Of a stretch of DNA of 64,000 bases, positions 9,322 through 19,488 are shown piece after piece. The DNA comes from CAIWHR01 sp963809965 (GTDB taxonomy: Bacteria > Pseudomonadota > Gammaproteobacteria > Burkholderiales > Casimicrobiaceae). The notes below the pieces were generated by a model, which saw only the letters and a program-made list of their open reading frames with translations, ran no database searches and was not told the DNA's origin. The translations under genes and the position numbers were made by a program. The stretch covers positions 33,374 to 97,373 of the forward strand of contig CAWELU010000048.1 in the NCBI GenBank assembly GCA_963809965.1, read 5' to 3'. Every line of letters begins with the position of its first letter. The first letter of the stretch is position 1.

Positions 9322-9535
9322 GGTTCGTCCCGGGCATTTGCAGCGCCCGGCCGTGAAGGGTCGAGGGAGGACCGGCGCAACGGCCGGATCCCGCAACGAT
9401 AGCAGAGCGGGAAACTGGCGCGACCTTGATCCCGGACAAGGCCCATGCCGGGGCAACTTCCGAGAATTCCCTTGTGAGGCTTCTGGCAGGCGCAGCACCG
9501 CGCCGCAGCGTATGTCCTCTCATCGAAAGGGATCG

Positions 9536-9931
9536 ATGATGCGCACGATAATCGCCCTCGTGCTGGCCGGCCTTGCCGGCAGCCTCGCCGCCGCTACGCC
9601 CGACTGGCAGCTGATCGGCGAAAACGCCAACGGCAACAGGATTTTCGTGGACCAGGCCGGCATCAAGACCAGCGGCGGCATCACGTCGGTGACGTTCCGG
9701 ACCGAACTCAAGACGCCGATCGACACGCCGAAGGGTGGCATCACCAGCATGCGTTCGCAGATGCGCGTGAATTGCAGGGACCTGACCGCGGCGGGCGTCG
9801 AGGTCATCCTCTTCGAGGACGAGGCAAAGAACCAGGCGTTCGCCCGCAACAAGGCGGCCAGGATCGAGTACCTGAAGGAGCCCGCCGGCAGTTCAGCCGA
9901 CCTGGTGGTCAAGCACGTCTGCAAGAAATAG
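9536..9931 (+). CDS. Secreted surface-adhesin-E-like protein
   Basis: A protein of 131 residues with a clear signal peptide (MMRTIIALVLAGLAGSLAAA). The mature domain (DWQLIGENANGNRIFVDQ ... VNCRDLTAAGVEVILFEDEA) has the layout of the small Adhesin_E / surface-adhesin-like family: two Cys, a short beta-rich fold and frequent copies in betaproteobacteria. Two ATG codons are adjacent at 9536 and 9539; either could be the start. The function is not known beyond export. Confidence 0.72.
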   Translation: MMRTIIALVLAGLAGSLAAATPDWQLIGENANGNRIFVDQAGIKTSGGITSVTFRTELKTPIDTPKGGITSMRSQMRVNCRDLTAAGVEVILFEDEAKNQAFARNKAARIEYLKEPAGSSADLVVKHVCKK

Positions 9932-9971
9932 GAAGACGCCCGGGAGCGGCAGTTCCACGTCGCGTGAACCC

Positions 9972-11601
9972 TCACGCCGGAGTATCGCGGCGCGCCTGCT
10001 TCACCCCCTCGACGTAGCGCGACAGGGTGGCGGACAGCACGCCGCGCGGAATCATCGCCTCGATCAACTGGAAGCAGCCACGCCGCGCCGCCGCGTGCGT
10101 GAGCGCCGCCTTGAGCTCGCGGCGCGTGCGCACCCGTACGCCCTCGCCGCCCAATGCACTCGCCATCGCGGCAAAGTTCCAGTCATCCAGGTCGTTGAAC
10201 CGTGATTCCGGCTGAAACGTGCGCAGCATTTCCCAGCTCGCGTTGTTGAAGACCACGACGATCGGATCCCAGCCGTACCGGCGGCAGTTGCCGAGCTCCC
10301 AACCGGTCATCTGGAACGCGCCGTCGCCCACCAGGATCAGCGGGCGCGCGCCGCTCGCGGCCTGCACGCCCAAACCCGCCGGGACGCCGAATCCCATCGA
10401 CGCGTAGTAGCCCGGCGCGACCATCGCCGTGTGCTCGATGTCCATCGCCGTGAACAGGCAATCGCCGACGTCGGTGGCGATCGGCATGCGTCCGTGCTCT
10501 GCCATCAGGTCGTTGATCGCACACGCGATGTCGTTGGGCGCGATCGCGGCATCGTCGACGGGCAGGTGCCGAGGGTACGCCGGCGGTACCGTCGCGGGCA
10601 TCGCCGCGCGCGGTGCAATCCGTTCCAGCAGAGCGTCGGTCAATGCCGCGAGCGGAATGTTGGCGTAGGTGTGATACCCGAGCGTGACGGCCCCGTCCAG
10701 CGCCCGGATCGTGTGCCGTAGGTCGATCTTCTTCGCCGAGACACCGAAATTGGTGTCCGAAATGATGACCCCGAGCAGGAACAAGGCATCGGACCGCTCG
10801 ACCAGCGCCGTGATTTCCGGGGCACCGGCGACGCCGAGATAGGTTCCCAGCGGCGGCATCTTGGTGCCGGAAAGGAGGCCTCGGCCCATCAGGCTGGTCA
10901 CGACCGGCAGTCCAAGCTTGCCGGCAAGCGCCGCAACCTTGGCTTCCAGATCGAAGCGGCGCACCTCTACTCCCACCATCAGCACCGGAGACCGTGCGCC
11001 ATCCAGCCGCGCGAGAATTTCGTCCACGCAGGCGGCAAGCGCATCGCGCGTCCACCGCGTCCGGAGGCAGCGGCGTTACTGCGCCGCAAGGCACGCTCAC
11101 CATGTCGCGGGGCAGCTCCAGATAGACCGGACGCGATTCGGCACGGCATCGTTGCAGCACGCGCGCGATCTCGCCCGGCGCGCGCTTCGCATCGTCGAGC
11201 CGCGCCTGGTCGCAGGTGATCTCCTCGAAGATCCGAAACTGCGAATCGAGCGTCTTGGCCTGATGGTGCAGCAGCAACCCCGTGCCCGCTTCGTCCTTGC
11301 CAGGCGCGCCCGATACGACGACGACCGGCGACTTCTCCGCGTACGCACCGGCCACTGCGTTGACCACGTTGAGGGCGCCGGCGCCATACGTCACGGCGGC
11401 CACGCCAAGCCCGCAACTCACGCGCGCCGCCGCGTCGGCCGCGAATCCGACCGCGGGCTCGTGGGACAACGTGTACAGCGGCAGAATGCGCGACTTTTCA
11501 ATGACCGCGAAAAGCGGCAGCGCGAAGTCGCCGGGGATGCCGAAGATCTCCCGCGCGCCATGTGCCTTCAAGGCTTGGAGTAGCGATTCGGCGAGCAGCA
11601 T
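9972..11601 (-). CDS. ipdC: Phenylpyruvate/indole-3-pyruvate decarboxylase (one frameshift)
   Basis: Thiamine-diphosphate decarboxylase of about 543 residues that turns phenylpyruvate or indolepyruvate into the aldehyde. Seen: the N-terminal IFGIPGDFALPLF, the cofactor-activating Glu in TLSHEPAVGFAADAAAR, and the TPP/Mg motif GDGAFQMTGWELGNCRR ... VVFNNASWEMLRTFQPES. The protein as a whole matches the Azospirillum IpdC/PPDC layout closely, rather than yeast-type pyruvate decarboxylase or acetolactate synthase. The frame changes once near 11055. The product aldehyde would be oxidised to aryl-acetate, which fits the aryl-acid CoA ligases downstream. It is divergent from yceH. Confidence 0.85.
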
Positions 11602-11818
11602 GGGTTTTTTCCGATCCTGGTTCGCGGCGCGCAAACCACGCATTCTAATCACCGGGCGCAGTCCGATCCCTGATTTGACGGAAGCCCCGCGCGGCGCCTC
11701 GACACCGGTCGCCGGAGCTACGCATGCCGCGAATGCCGGCAGAGCGTCTTCCGTTCGGTCGATGCGGGCCACGACACGCTACACTGGACACCGCGACAAC
11801 CACTCCGAGTCTCTTTCC

Positions 11819-12484
11819 GTGACCCTTCCCGTCCTCTCGCTGCTCGAAAGCCGCGTTCTCGGCGTGCTGGTCGAGAAACAGCACACGGTGCCCGACACCT
11901 ATCCGCTGACGCTACTCGCGCTTGCCGCCGGCTGCAACCAGAAGACCAGCCGCGATCCGATCACGAACGCGAGCGAGGCGGAGGTGCAGGCTGCCGTCGA
12001 CCACCTGAAGAACGCATCGCTCGTGGTCGAGTCGAGCGGCGGGCGCGTAATGCGGTACGCGCACAATGTCGGACGGGTCCTGGCGATCCCCGACCAGGGC
12101 GTGGCGTTGCTCGCGGTACTGATGTTGCGGGGGCCGCAGACCGCAGGTGAGTTGCGGATCAATTGCGAGCGGCTGCACCGCTTCGCGGACATCTCGGCGG
12201 TCGAGGCCTTCCTCCACGAGTTGGCCCAGCGCGCAACGGGCGCCTTGGTTGCGGAGTTGCCACGACAGCCGGGGTCCCGCGAGACACGTTGGATGCATCT
12301 GTTGTCGGGGGCCTTGCCCGAGAGCGCGACGCGCGATCTCGCCACCGACACCCGCGACGATGCCTTGAGCGTCTCCGAGATCGCCGCGCTCAAGGCCAAT
12401 GTCTCGCGCCTGCAGGATGAGCTGGCGGCGCTGAAGGCGACAGTCGCCAAGCTCTGTGCCGAATTCGGGGTACCCGCGCCTTGA
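11819..12484 (+). CDS. yceH: YceH family protein (DUF480)
   Basis: UPF0502/YceH family protein of 221 residues with two winged-helix-like repeats. Typical start: LPVLSLLESRVLGVLVEKQ, then TVPDTYPLTLLALAAGCNQKTSRDP; the end has a short coiled coil (ALKANVSRLQDELAALKATVAKL). The GTG at 11819 is chosen because it directly precedes the conserved N-terminus; the frame stays open far upstream without family-like sequence. The function is not established. Confidence 0.88.
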   Translation: MTLPVLSLLESRVLGVLVEKQHTVPDTYPLTLLALAAGCNQKTSRDPITNASEAEVQAAVDHLKNASLVVESSGGRVMRYAHNVGRVLAIPDQGVALLAVLMLRGPQTAGELRINCERLHRFADISAVEAFLHELAQRATGALVAELPRQPGSRETRWMHLLSGALPESATRDLATDTRDDALSVSEIAALKANVSRLQDELAALKATVAKLCAEFGVPAP

Positions 12485-12614
12485 CTGGAAGCGGGCCATT
12501 ACACCTCGTCGTTCAAGCGCAACCTGTGTAAGAATGGCGCCCCCGAGTCGCCGGCACGGACCGCCGTCGCATCTGCGCCGCGACCTCGCGTTTTCATCTA
12601 CCCAAGGGTGATTC

Positions 12615-13227
12615 ATGGACATTGCAGGCACGCTGGAAACCGCCAAGCCCATACTGATCGCGTTCGGCCTCAAGGTCGTGGGCGCGATCGCCGCCTACAT
12701 CGTCGGTCGGATGCTGATCGGCTTCGCGTCGATCGCTCGTCATGAAGGCACTCGAGCGACAGAAGGTCGAGCCGACCGTCATTCGTTACATCGGCTCGAT
12801 CATCACCGTCGCGCTCAACATCATCCTGGTGGTCGCGATCCTCGGCTACTTCGGGGTCGAGACGACGTCGTTCGCCGCCCTGGTCGCCGGCCTCGGCATC
12901 GCGGTCGGCGCGGCATGGGGCGGCCTGCTTTCCAACTTCGCGGCCGGCGCCTTCATCCTCGTGCTGCGGCCGTTCAAGGTCGGTGACTACGTCGTCGCCG
13001 CCGAGGTCGAGGGAACCGTGCGGATGATCGGGCTGTTCAACACGACGATCGACACGCCCGACAACGTGCAAACCATGGTCGGCAATGCGAAGGTCATGGG
13101 CGGCACGATCAAGAACTTCAGCTGGCAGGTCTATTTCGACACCAACCGGACGATACGCGAAACCTTCGGCGCGGCCGGATATCCGGCGGCCGAGGCCCAC
13201 CTCTACGTTCGCCAGAAGGCGGCGTGA
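12615..13227 (+). CDS. mscS: MscS-type small mechanosensitive channel, shortened (frameshift plus internal gap)
   Basis: Three-TM MscS channel. TM1 is MDIAGTLETAKPILIAFG..., and TM3 is the Gly/Ala-rich pore helix VAGLGIAVGAAWGGLLSNFAAG, followed by the beta domain (GDYVVAAEVEGTV.MIGLFNT). One frameshift lies near 12730. After KVMGGTIKNFS the protein jumps straight to WQVYFDTNRTIRETFGAAGYP, which in relatives comes about 65-70 residues later; the middle of the cytosolic alpha/beta cage is absent. Total length is about 204 residues versus about 270-280 for the family. A terminator follows. Confidence 0.82.
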
Positions 13228-13261
13228 CGCCGGCACGCTAGCCGCTACGCTACAATTCGCC

Positions 13262-13295
13262 GGCCGGGAGCCTCCGCTGCCCGGCCTTTTTGTTT
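13262..13295 (+). terminator. Rho-independent terminator after mscS
   Basis: Stem GGCCGGG (13262-13268) and CCCGGCC (13280-13286) with an 11-base loop, followed by TTTTTGTTT. It ends one base before the chosen GTG start of uppP. A TACAAT hexamer at 13251-13256 just before the stem could be the -10 of a uppP promoter, which would then transcribe the hairpin. Confidence 0.75.
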
Positions 13296-14135
13296 GTGCC
13301 CGCCTTGGACCAGCCTACCCTTCTCACCGCGCTACTGCTCGGCATCGTCGAGGGACTCACCGAGTTTCTCCCCGTTTCCTCGACCGGCCACCTGATCGTC
13401 GCCGGCTCGCTCCTGTCGTACACCGGCGAGCAGGCAAAGGCCTTCGAGATCGTGATCCAGGCCGGCGCGATCCTCGCGGTCTGTTGGGAATATCGCGTGC
13501 GGCTCGTCGCCGCGGTGCGCGGCATCGGCTCCGATCCACGCGCGCAGCGGTTCGTCGCCAACCTTCTGATCGCGTTCGTCCCGGCGGGAGCGCTCGGCCT
13601 CGTCCTCGGCAAGGCGATCAAGTCGCACCTGTTCGCGCCGGTGCCCGTCGCGTGTGCGTTCGTGCTTGGTGCCCTCGTGATCCTGTGGGTCGAACACCGG
13701 CAGAAGGTGCGTCCGGGCATCGTGCGCGTGAGAAGCGTCGACGAGATGACCTGGCGCGACGCACTGAAAGTCGGTTGTGCGCAGTGCTTCGCGCTCATTC
13801 CCGGCACTTCGCGCTCCGGCGCGACGATCGTCGGCGGGATGCTGTTCGGCCTGTCGCGCGTCGCGGCCACCGAATTCTCGTTCTTCCTCGCGATTCCGAC
13901 GCTGTTTGCCGCCACCGGCTATTCGCTGTGGAAGGACGGAGCGCTCATCACCGCGGACTCGGCGGCGGGATTCGGCGTCGGCTTCGTCGCCGCGTTCCTG
14001 TCGGCCTTCGCCTGCGTGCGCTGGCTCATCCGCTACGTGGCGCACCACGACTTCATCCCCTTTGCGTGGTATCGGATCGCGTTCGGAGGGGTAGTCCTGG
14101 TCACCGCGTACGCCGGGCTCGTGCAGTGGACCTGA
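13296..14135 (+). CDS. uppP: Undecaprenyl-diphosphatase UppP (BacA)
   Basis: Membrane phosphatase that recycles the undecaprenyl carrier for peptidoglycan and other surface polymers. Both signature loops are present: GIVEGLTEFLPVSSTGHL (Glu and the SSTGH motif) and IPGTSRSGATIVGG. About 279 residues with several hydrophobic helices. GTG at 13296 is chosen because an upstream TTG falls inside the terminator hairpin; a TTG at 13305 is possible. It overlaps the next gene by 10 bases. Confidence 0.93.
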   Translation: MPALDQPTLLTALLLGIVEGLTEFLPVSSTGHLIVAGSLLSYTGEQAKAFEIVIQAGAILAVCWEYRVRLVAAVRGIGSDPRAQRFVANLLIAFVPAGALGLVLGKAIKSHLFAPVPVACAFVLGALVILWVEHRQKVRPGIVRVRSVDEMTWRDALKVGCAQCFALIPGTSRSGATIVGGMLFGLSRVAATEFSFFLAIPTLFAATGYSLWKDGALITADSAAGFGVGFVAAFLSAFACVRWLIRYVAHHDFIPFAWYRIAFGGVVLVTAYAGLVQWT

Positions 14136-15073
14136 GGAGCCGTTGGATAGGTCCGCTGTGCGCGGTGGTGGGCGTCCTCGGGTTCTCGTTCAAGGCGATC
14201 CTGATCAAGCTCGCCTACGCGTGGCACCCGATCGACCCGGTGACATTGCTCGCGCTGCGGATGCTTTATTCCGCGCCCTTTTTCGTCGCGATGGCGTGGT
14301 GGGGCGGCAGCGCGTCCGGCGCCACGCCGTTCACGGGCCGTGACTGGCGCGCGCTCGCCTGGCTCGGCTTCATCGGCTACTATCTCGCGAGCCTGCTCGA
14401 CTTCATCGGGCTCAAGTACATCAGCGCCGCGCTCGAGCGGCTCGTGCTGTACCTGTACCCGACGCTGGTCGTGCTGCTCTCGGCGCTCGTGCTCCGCAAG
14501 CCGATTTCGCGCCGAGCCGTGCTGGCGCTGGTCATCTCGTACGCCGGCATCGCGCTCGTGTTCGTCCACGATCTCGAATTTGCCGGCGATCCGCAGGCAC
14601 TGTGGACGGGCGGAACGCTGGTCTTCGGCAGCGCATTCGCGTACGCGCTGTACCTCATCGGCGCGGGAGACGTGATCGCGCGAATCGGCAGCATGCGCTT
14701 CATCGCGTGGGCCATGCTCGCGTCGACCGTTTTCGTGCTGTTGCAGTTCGCCGCGACACGCGACTTCGCACTGCTCGACGTGCCGCCGTCGATCCACGCG
14801 TTGTCGCTGGCGATGGCGATCGTCTCGACCGTGCTGCCGACCTGGCTCATCGCCGAGGCGATCCGGCGACTCGGCGCCAATACGTCGTCGCTGGTCGGCT
14901 CGCTCGGGCCTGTGTTCACCATTGGGTTGGGAGCGTTGATCCTTGGCGAGCCGGTTCACTGGATCCAGCTCGCCGGCGCCGCGCTGGTGCTCGTCGGCGT
15001 CATGCTCGTGACGTTGCGGCCCCGCTCGGCGGCCGATGCGAAGGAAGACGCGGGAACTTCGCCGGCCGCCTGA
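14126..15073 (+). CDS. EamA/DMT-family transporter
   Basis: A 315-residue protein with about ten predicted hydrophobic helices and the duplicated EamA layout. First-half motif GFSFKAILIKLAYAW; second-half motif LGANTSSLVGSLGPVFTIGLGALILGE with the typical closing helix LAGAALVLVGVMLVTL. The start is GTG at 14126, overlapping the uppP end. Drug/metabolite exporters of this group move small metabolites or amino acids; no substrate can be read from the sequence. Confidence 0.87.
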   Translation: MDLRSRWIGPLCAVVGVLGFSFKAILIKLAYAWHPIDPVTLLALRMLYSAPFFVAMAWWGGSASGATPFTGRDWRALAWLGFIGYYLASLLDFIGLKYISAALERLVLYLYPTLVVLLSALVLRKPISRRAVLALVISYAGIALVFVHDLEFAGDPQALWTGGTLVFGSAFAYALYLIGAGDVIARIGSMRFIAWAMLASTVFVLLQFAATRDFALLDVPPSIHALSLAMAIVSTVLPTWLIAEAIRRLGANTSSLVGSLGPVFTIGLGALILGEPVHWIQLAGAALVLVGVMLVTLRPRSAADAKEDAGTSPAA

Positions 15074-15088
15074 GGCTCGCCTCGGCGG
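15066..15088. terminator. Possible hairpin between convergent genes
   Basis: An imperfect stem (CCGCC-T-GAGG against CCTCGGCGG, one bulged base, 4-base loop) spans the stop codon of the EamA gene, between it and the convergent crp-like gene. There is no U tract. Confidence 0.3.
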
Positions 15089-15107
15089 GCGCAATGCGCA
15101 GCGTCCG

Positions 15108-15680
15108 CTACCAGGCCGGCGGCAGCTTTCGAAGGATGACGATCCGGCGATCCTCGATGGCGAGGTAACGGCCCGCGACCAGGTCTTTCATGAGACGGCT
15201 GATCATGTCGCGTGACGCGCCGACGCGCTCGGCAATTTGCTGCTGCGTGAGCTTTTCCGGCACGACCTGCCGGCCGCCCTCGTCGTGTGCGAGCGACGTG
15301 ACGAGCCGCGCGAGCCGGCCATAGACGTCGGACAGCGCGAGGCTCTTGACGTTCGCCGTGGAAAGGCGCAGCCGATGGATGAGCTTGTCGATCAGGTGCA
15401 GCGCAAAATCCGGGTTCGCGTGAATGAATTCGCGGAATCTCGTCCGGTTGACCACGGCGCAGGTCGTCGGCTCGACGGTGATCACCGAAGCCGAGCGCGG
15501 CGCACCGTCGAGCGACATCTCGCCGACATATTCGCCGGGTCCGTGGAAGTCGAGCACGATCTCGCGGCCGGCCTCGTTGCTCGCAAACACCTTGACCTTG
15601 CCGGAGAGGACGATGAACAGCGAATCGCCCTGATCGCCCTCGTTGATCAGCACGGCGTGCTTCGGGAAATGCCGGACCAC
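15108..15680 (-). CDS. Crp/Fnr-family transcriptional regulator
   Basis: A cyclic-nucleotide-binding-like beta barrel (residues 5-95, INEGDQGDSLFIVLSGKVKV, GPGEYVGEMSLDG) and a C-terminal HTH (LTQQQIAERVGASRDMISRLMKDL). No Fnr-type Cys cluster is seen. The first usable start is GTG at 15680. The same frame is coding-like for about 24 codons further upstream (PFAPLAQETLRAIAASG), which looks like the family's N-terminal helix. The true start may be a non-standard codon around 15752, or an indel hides it. It is the last gene of the long minus-strand ligase/transport operon. Confidence 0.82.
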   Translation of the reverse strand: MVRHFPKHAVLINEGDQGDSLFIVLSGKVKVFASNEAGREIVLDFHGPGEYVGEMSLDGAPRSASVITVEPTTCAVVNRTRFREFIHANPDFALHLIDKLIHRLRLSTANVKSLALSDVYGRLARLVTSLAHDEGGRQVVPEKLTQQQIAERVGASRDMISRLMKDLVAGRYLAIEDRRIVILRKLPPAW

Positions 15681-15754
15681 CCCCGATGCGGCAATCGCGC
15701 GCAGCGTTTCCTGCGCGAGCGGCGCAAACGGGTCGGCGGGTGCAGTGGTGCCGT

Positions 15755-16994
15755 TCAGTCGTATTTCCGGACGTCGTCGATCACGCGCCCGTCGTTCGGC
15801 AGTTCGCCCGGGATCCGGAACGCGACTTCGCCTCGCAGTTTCGTGATCTCGCGAATCGACGCGACGATCGCATCGGATTCCGATGGCCGGCCGCCCGGCA
15901 CTTCGACGTTGAGCGTCATCCGGTCGCCGCCTCCGGCATTGTCGACGACGAGCCGCGCCTTGGCGATCTCCGGGTGGCGTTTCACGATCGCCGCGACCTG
16001 CGACGGATGCACGAACAGGCCCTTCACCTTGGTCGTCTGGTCGGCGCGGCCGAGCCAGCCCTTGAGCCGGAGGTTCGTTCGCCCGCAGGGGCTTGCGCCG
16101 GGCAGCAGGGCCGAGAGGTCGCCGGTGCCGAAGCGTATCAACGGGTAGTCGGTGTTGAAGAGCGACGTGACCACCACCTCGCCGACCTCTCCCGCCGCGA
16201 CCGGGTCGCCGGTGCCGGGACGCACGATCTCGACGAGCACCCCTTCGTCGACCACCAGGCCTTCGCGCGCCTCGAGTCTCGTAGGCGATCGTGCCGAGAT
16301 CGGCCGTGGCATACGCCTGGTACCCGGAAATGCCGCGTGCCTGCAGCGCATCGCGCAGGCTCGCGCGGGAACGCTTCGCCGGAAACGAGCGCCTTTTTCA
16401 GGCTCCCGAGCGCGATGCCCATCGCGTCCGCCTTCTCGAGGATGATCTTCAGAAACGACGGCGTCCCGACGTAGCCGTCAGGCTTCAACTCGGCCATCGC
16501 CTGCACCTGCTGCTCGGTCTGGCCGGTCCCGCCGGGGAACACCGTGCAGCCCAGCGCGTGCGCGCCGGTCTCCATCATCGACCCGGCGGGCGTGAAGTGG
16601 TAGGAAAAGCAGTTGTGGACGAGATCGCCACGGCGAAATCCCGCGGCGAAGAGCGCTCGCGCGAGCCGCCAGTAGTCGGGGCGCGCGCCTTCCGGCTCGT
16701 AGATCGGGCCGGGCGAGGAGAACACGCGCGCCGCCTCGCCCCAGCGCGCGGCGGCAAAGCCGCCGAATGGCCGCTCGGCCTTCTGCATGTCGAGCAATTC
16801 GGACTTGCGCGTGACCGGCAGCAGCGCGAGCGCGGCGCGCGTCGTGATCGCGGCCGGATCGAAGGCGGCGAGAATGCGTGCGAACGCCGGCGCTGCGCCT
16901 TGGCATGCGCGATCTGTCGCGGCAGTTGCGCGAGCAACTCGCGCTCCCGGAGCTCCGGGTCGCGGATCTCCAGCGTGTCGAAGTGCCCGGTCAC
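15755..16994 (-). CDS. PaaK-like phenylacetate-CoA ligase family protein (at least three frameshifts)
   Basis: Adenylate-forming ligase of the short PaaK class, about 413 residues, predicted to activate an aryl or related acid with CoA. Pieces in order: TGHFDTLEIRDPELRERE; APAFARILAAFDPAAIT; YHFTPAGSMMETGAHALGC; GYVGTPSFLKIILEKA; LVSGEAFP; YQAYATADLGTIAYE in a third frame; then RFGTGDLSALLPG, the hinge-like LKGWLGRADQTTKVKGLFV and the C-terminal PaaK domain. Breaks lie near 16903, 16370 and 16285. The GTG start forms a GTGA overlap with the livF stop. Possible substrates are phenylacetate-like acids; this is an inference from context. Confidence 0.8.
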
Positions 16995-17837
16995 GACGAG
17001 CCAACGCTTGCGGCGGCGGTAGTGCTTCACGTCGCGAAAGCTCTTGCGCCCCGCCGTCGACAGGCCGAGGTAGAACTCCTTCACGTCCTCGTTCTGCGCG
17101 AGCTCCTTCGCGGCACCGTCCATCACGACGCGACCGTTCTCCAGGATGTAGCCGTAGTCCGCGAAGCGCAGCGCGACCATCGTGTTCTGCTCGGCGAGCA
17201 GGAACGACACGCGCTCCTTGGTGTTGAGATCACGGACGATCTCGAAGATCTCCTCGACCAGCTGCGGCGCGAGGCCCATCGACGGCTCGTCGAGCAGGAT
17301 CATCTTCGGGCGCGCCATCAGCGCGCGGCCGATCGCGGTCATCTGCTGCTCGCCGCCCGAGGTGTAGCCCGACTGGCTCGTGCGCCGCTCCTTCAGGCGC
17401 GGGAAGTACGTGTACACGAGCTCGAGATCGCGCTTCAGGTCGGCGCGGCTGATGCTGCGCGTGAAGGCGCCGGTCAGCAGGTTCTCCTCGACCGTCAGGT
17501 GCTGGAAGCAGTGCCGGCCCTCCATCACCTGGCACACACCCATGCGCACCAGCTCGTTGGGCGTGAGCTGGTCGACGCGCTTGCCCATGAACTCGATCGT
17601 GCCCTTGGTCACGTCGCCGCGCTCGGCGCGCAGCAGGTTCGAGATCGCCTTCAGCGTGGTGGTCTTGCCCGCGCCGTTGGCGCCGAGCAGCGCGACGATC
17701 TTGCCCTCGGGCACGTGCAGCGACACGCCCTTCAGCACGAGGATGACGTGGTCGTAGATGACCTCGATGTTGTTGATCGACAGGTAGGCCGCGGCCGCAG
17801 CGGCATCGGATTTGGCGGCGGTGGCGGGCGAGCTCAT
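16991..17837 (-). CDS. livF: Branched-chain/aromatic acid ABC transporter ATP-binding protein LivF
   Basis: ATPase subunit of a Liv-type importer. Walker A is GANGAGKT (residues 52-59), the signature is SGGEQQM, Walker B is MILLDEPS and the switch His is replaced by LLAEQN as usual for LivF. It ends with RKSFRDVKHYRRRKRWL, a basic tail that marks the variant found next to aryl-CoA ligases. The stop is expected at the GTGA overlap with the PaaK-like gene. In the given sequence the two frames run together, so an indel near 17000 is likely, although a true fusion cannot be excluded. Confidence 0.88.
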
Positions 17838-17880
17838 GGCGGTGATCGGCGGAGGGTGAAGGCAGGCAGGTACAGGCGAA

Positions 17881-17957
17881 GGCTGGGGTGAGGAGTGTTC
17901 CGCCCGGCGCGTCGGGCCACGTCCCTCACCCCAACCCTCTCCCAGATCGGGGGAGGG
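17881..17957. repeat. Palindromic intergenic repeat (REP-like)
   Basis: Between the binding-protein gene and livF there are two nested inverted repeats. GGCTGGGGTGAGG (17881-17893) pairs with CCTCACCCCAACC (17924-17936, 12 of 13 match), and CCCTCTCCC pairs with GGGGGAGGG around AGATC (17935-17957). Sequences of the form CCTCACCCCAACCCTCTCCC recur in many proteobacterial genomes as dispersed palindromes. Such a structure inside an operon may protect the upstream binding-protein mRNA. Confidence 0.6.
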
Positions 17958-18009
17958 CGGGTACCACCGCCCCGCGCTCCGTCAATGCTGCCGGGGCGCG
18001 GGCACGGGA

Positions 18010-19327
18010 TTACGACTCCTTGCTGCAATCGCGCGGCGTGATGTTCTTCTCCTTCGCGTACGCCGCCGCGGACTGCTCGATCATGTCGCGCACCAGCTTC
18101 TTGTCCGGCTGGATCCAGTCGGAGATCACCTTCCACTGGGTGCCGTCCCACTGCAGGAACTTCACCGCGCCGCCACCCTCGTGGTCGGCACAGGTCACCC
18201 GCAGCGGCTGCATGAAGCCCACTGCACCGAGCTCCTTCAGACGCGCCTCGGTGATGTTGAGGTTCTCGATGCCCCAGCGGATCTGCTCGGGGGTCAGCGG
18301 CTTCTTGCCGTACTTCCCCTGCGCAGTGCGGATCGCCTCGACGGTGATGATGCCGTGGACCACGCCGCGGTTGTAGTAGATCGAGCCGATCCGCGTCTGG
18401 TCCTCCATTTCCCCCTTGCCCTTCGCGTACACGTACTTCTTGATTTCCTGGACCACCGGGAAGTTGGCGCCGGCCACGTTGAACCCGGCCGCGATGTAGC
18501 CCTTCGCCGCGTCGCCGGCGGGAATCGTGTCCTCTTCCGCGCCGGACCACCACACGCCGACCATGTGATCGCGCGGGAAGCCGACCTTCGCCGCGGCCTT
18601 CAGCGCCGTCGGGTTCATCACGCCCCAGCCGCGCAGGATCACCCAGTCGGGCTTGATCTGGCGGATCTGCAGCCACTGCGCGCCCTGCTCGTTGCCGGGG
18701 TGCGGCACGGCGATGTGGGTGACGGTGAAGCCGTACATCTTGGCCTGCGCGTCGAGGACCGGAATCGTTTCCTTGCCGTAGGCCGAGTCGTGATAGAGGT
18801 TCACGATCTTCTTGCCCTTGAGCTTGTCCATCCCGCCTTCCTTCATCCCGATGAACTTGATCTTGGCGGTGTTCTGCGACCAGTAGTTGGTCACCAGCGG
18901 GAAGACGTACGGCAAGACGCGGCCGTCGGAGGCGTCGGTGCGGCCGTAGCCGATCGAGATCACCGGGATCTTGTCGGCCGTGGCCTTCTCGATGATCGAG
19001 TAGGTGATCCCGGTCGACAGCATGTGGAACACCGAGGCGCCCGGTCGGGCCCTTGTTCTTGAGCCGCTCGTAGCACTCGACGCCGCGCGCGTTGTTGTAT
19101 TCGGTCTCGCACTTCTCGTAGGTGAGCTTGACGCCGTTCACGCCGCCGTCGCGCGCGTTGATCATGTTGATGTAATCGATCATGCCGCCGTAGATGCCGG
19201 AGCCGCCGGCCGCGTAGGGCCCGACCCAGTACCCGGCCACCGGGATGAACTGCTCGTTCTGCGCCTGGCCAGTCGCCGCGATGCCCAGCAGCGCGACGCC
19301 CAGCAGGGCCGACTTCAGGTGCTTCAT
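18010..19327 (-). CDS. ABC transporter periplasmic substrate-binding protein, LivK-like (one frameshift)
   Basis: Type I periplasmic binding protein of about 439 residues with a signal peptide (MKHLKSALLGVALLGIAATGQAQ). A strong ribosome site (AGGAGG) precedes the ATG at 19327. The frame moves once near 19045, between ECYERLKNKGPTG and VFHMLSTGITYSIIEKA. The ligand-binding fold features VISIGYGRTDASDGRVLPY and GWGVMNPTALKAA are seen. It belongs to the large (440-residue) group that accompanies aryl/acyl ligases rather than amino-acid LivK of about 370 residues, so the ligand may be an aromatic or aliphatic carboxylate. Confidence 0.85.
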
Positions 19328-19488
19328 GGTGGTTCCTCCTAGGAAAGACAACTTCGATCGCCGATCATCGGTAACGTCCCGAACCCGGCAAAGCATTCGC
19401 GAGACGCGCATCCGGTGTCAATGACGACGGTCAAGAAAACAGTGCGCGGGCGCTCGCGCATTCCCAACCCTCATTGTGCACCGCACCA

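Noticed and set aside
9972..11601. Acetolactate synthase or oxalyl-CoA decarboxylase
   Set aside because: The C-terminal signature (GWELGNCRR ... NNASWEMLRTFQPES) and the N-terminal FGIPGDFALPLF are those of IpdC/PPDC rather than of those relatives.
13085..15073. A single 662-codon plus-strand frame covering mscS end to eamA
   Set aside because: Only the last 315 codons are protein-like (EamA); the first part is the wrong frame of mscS and uppP.
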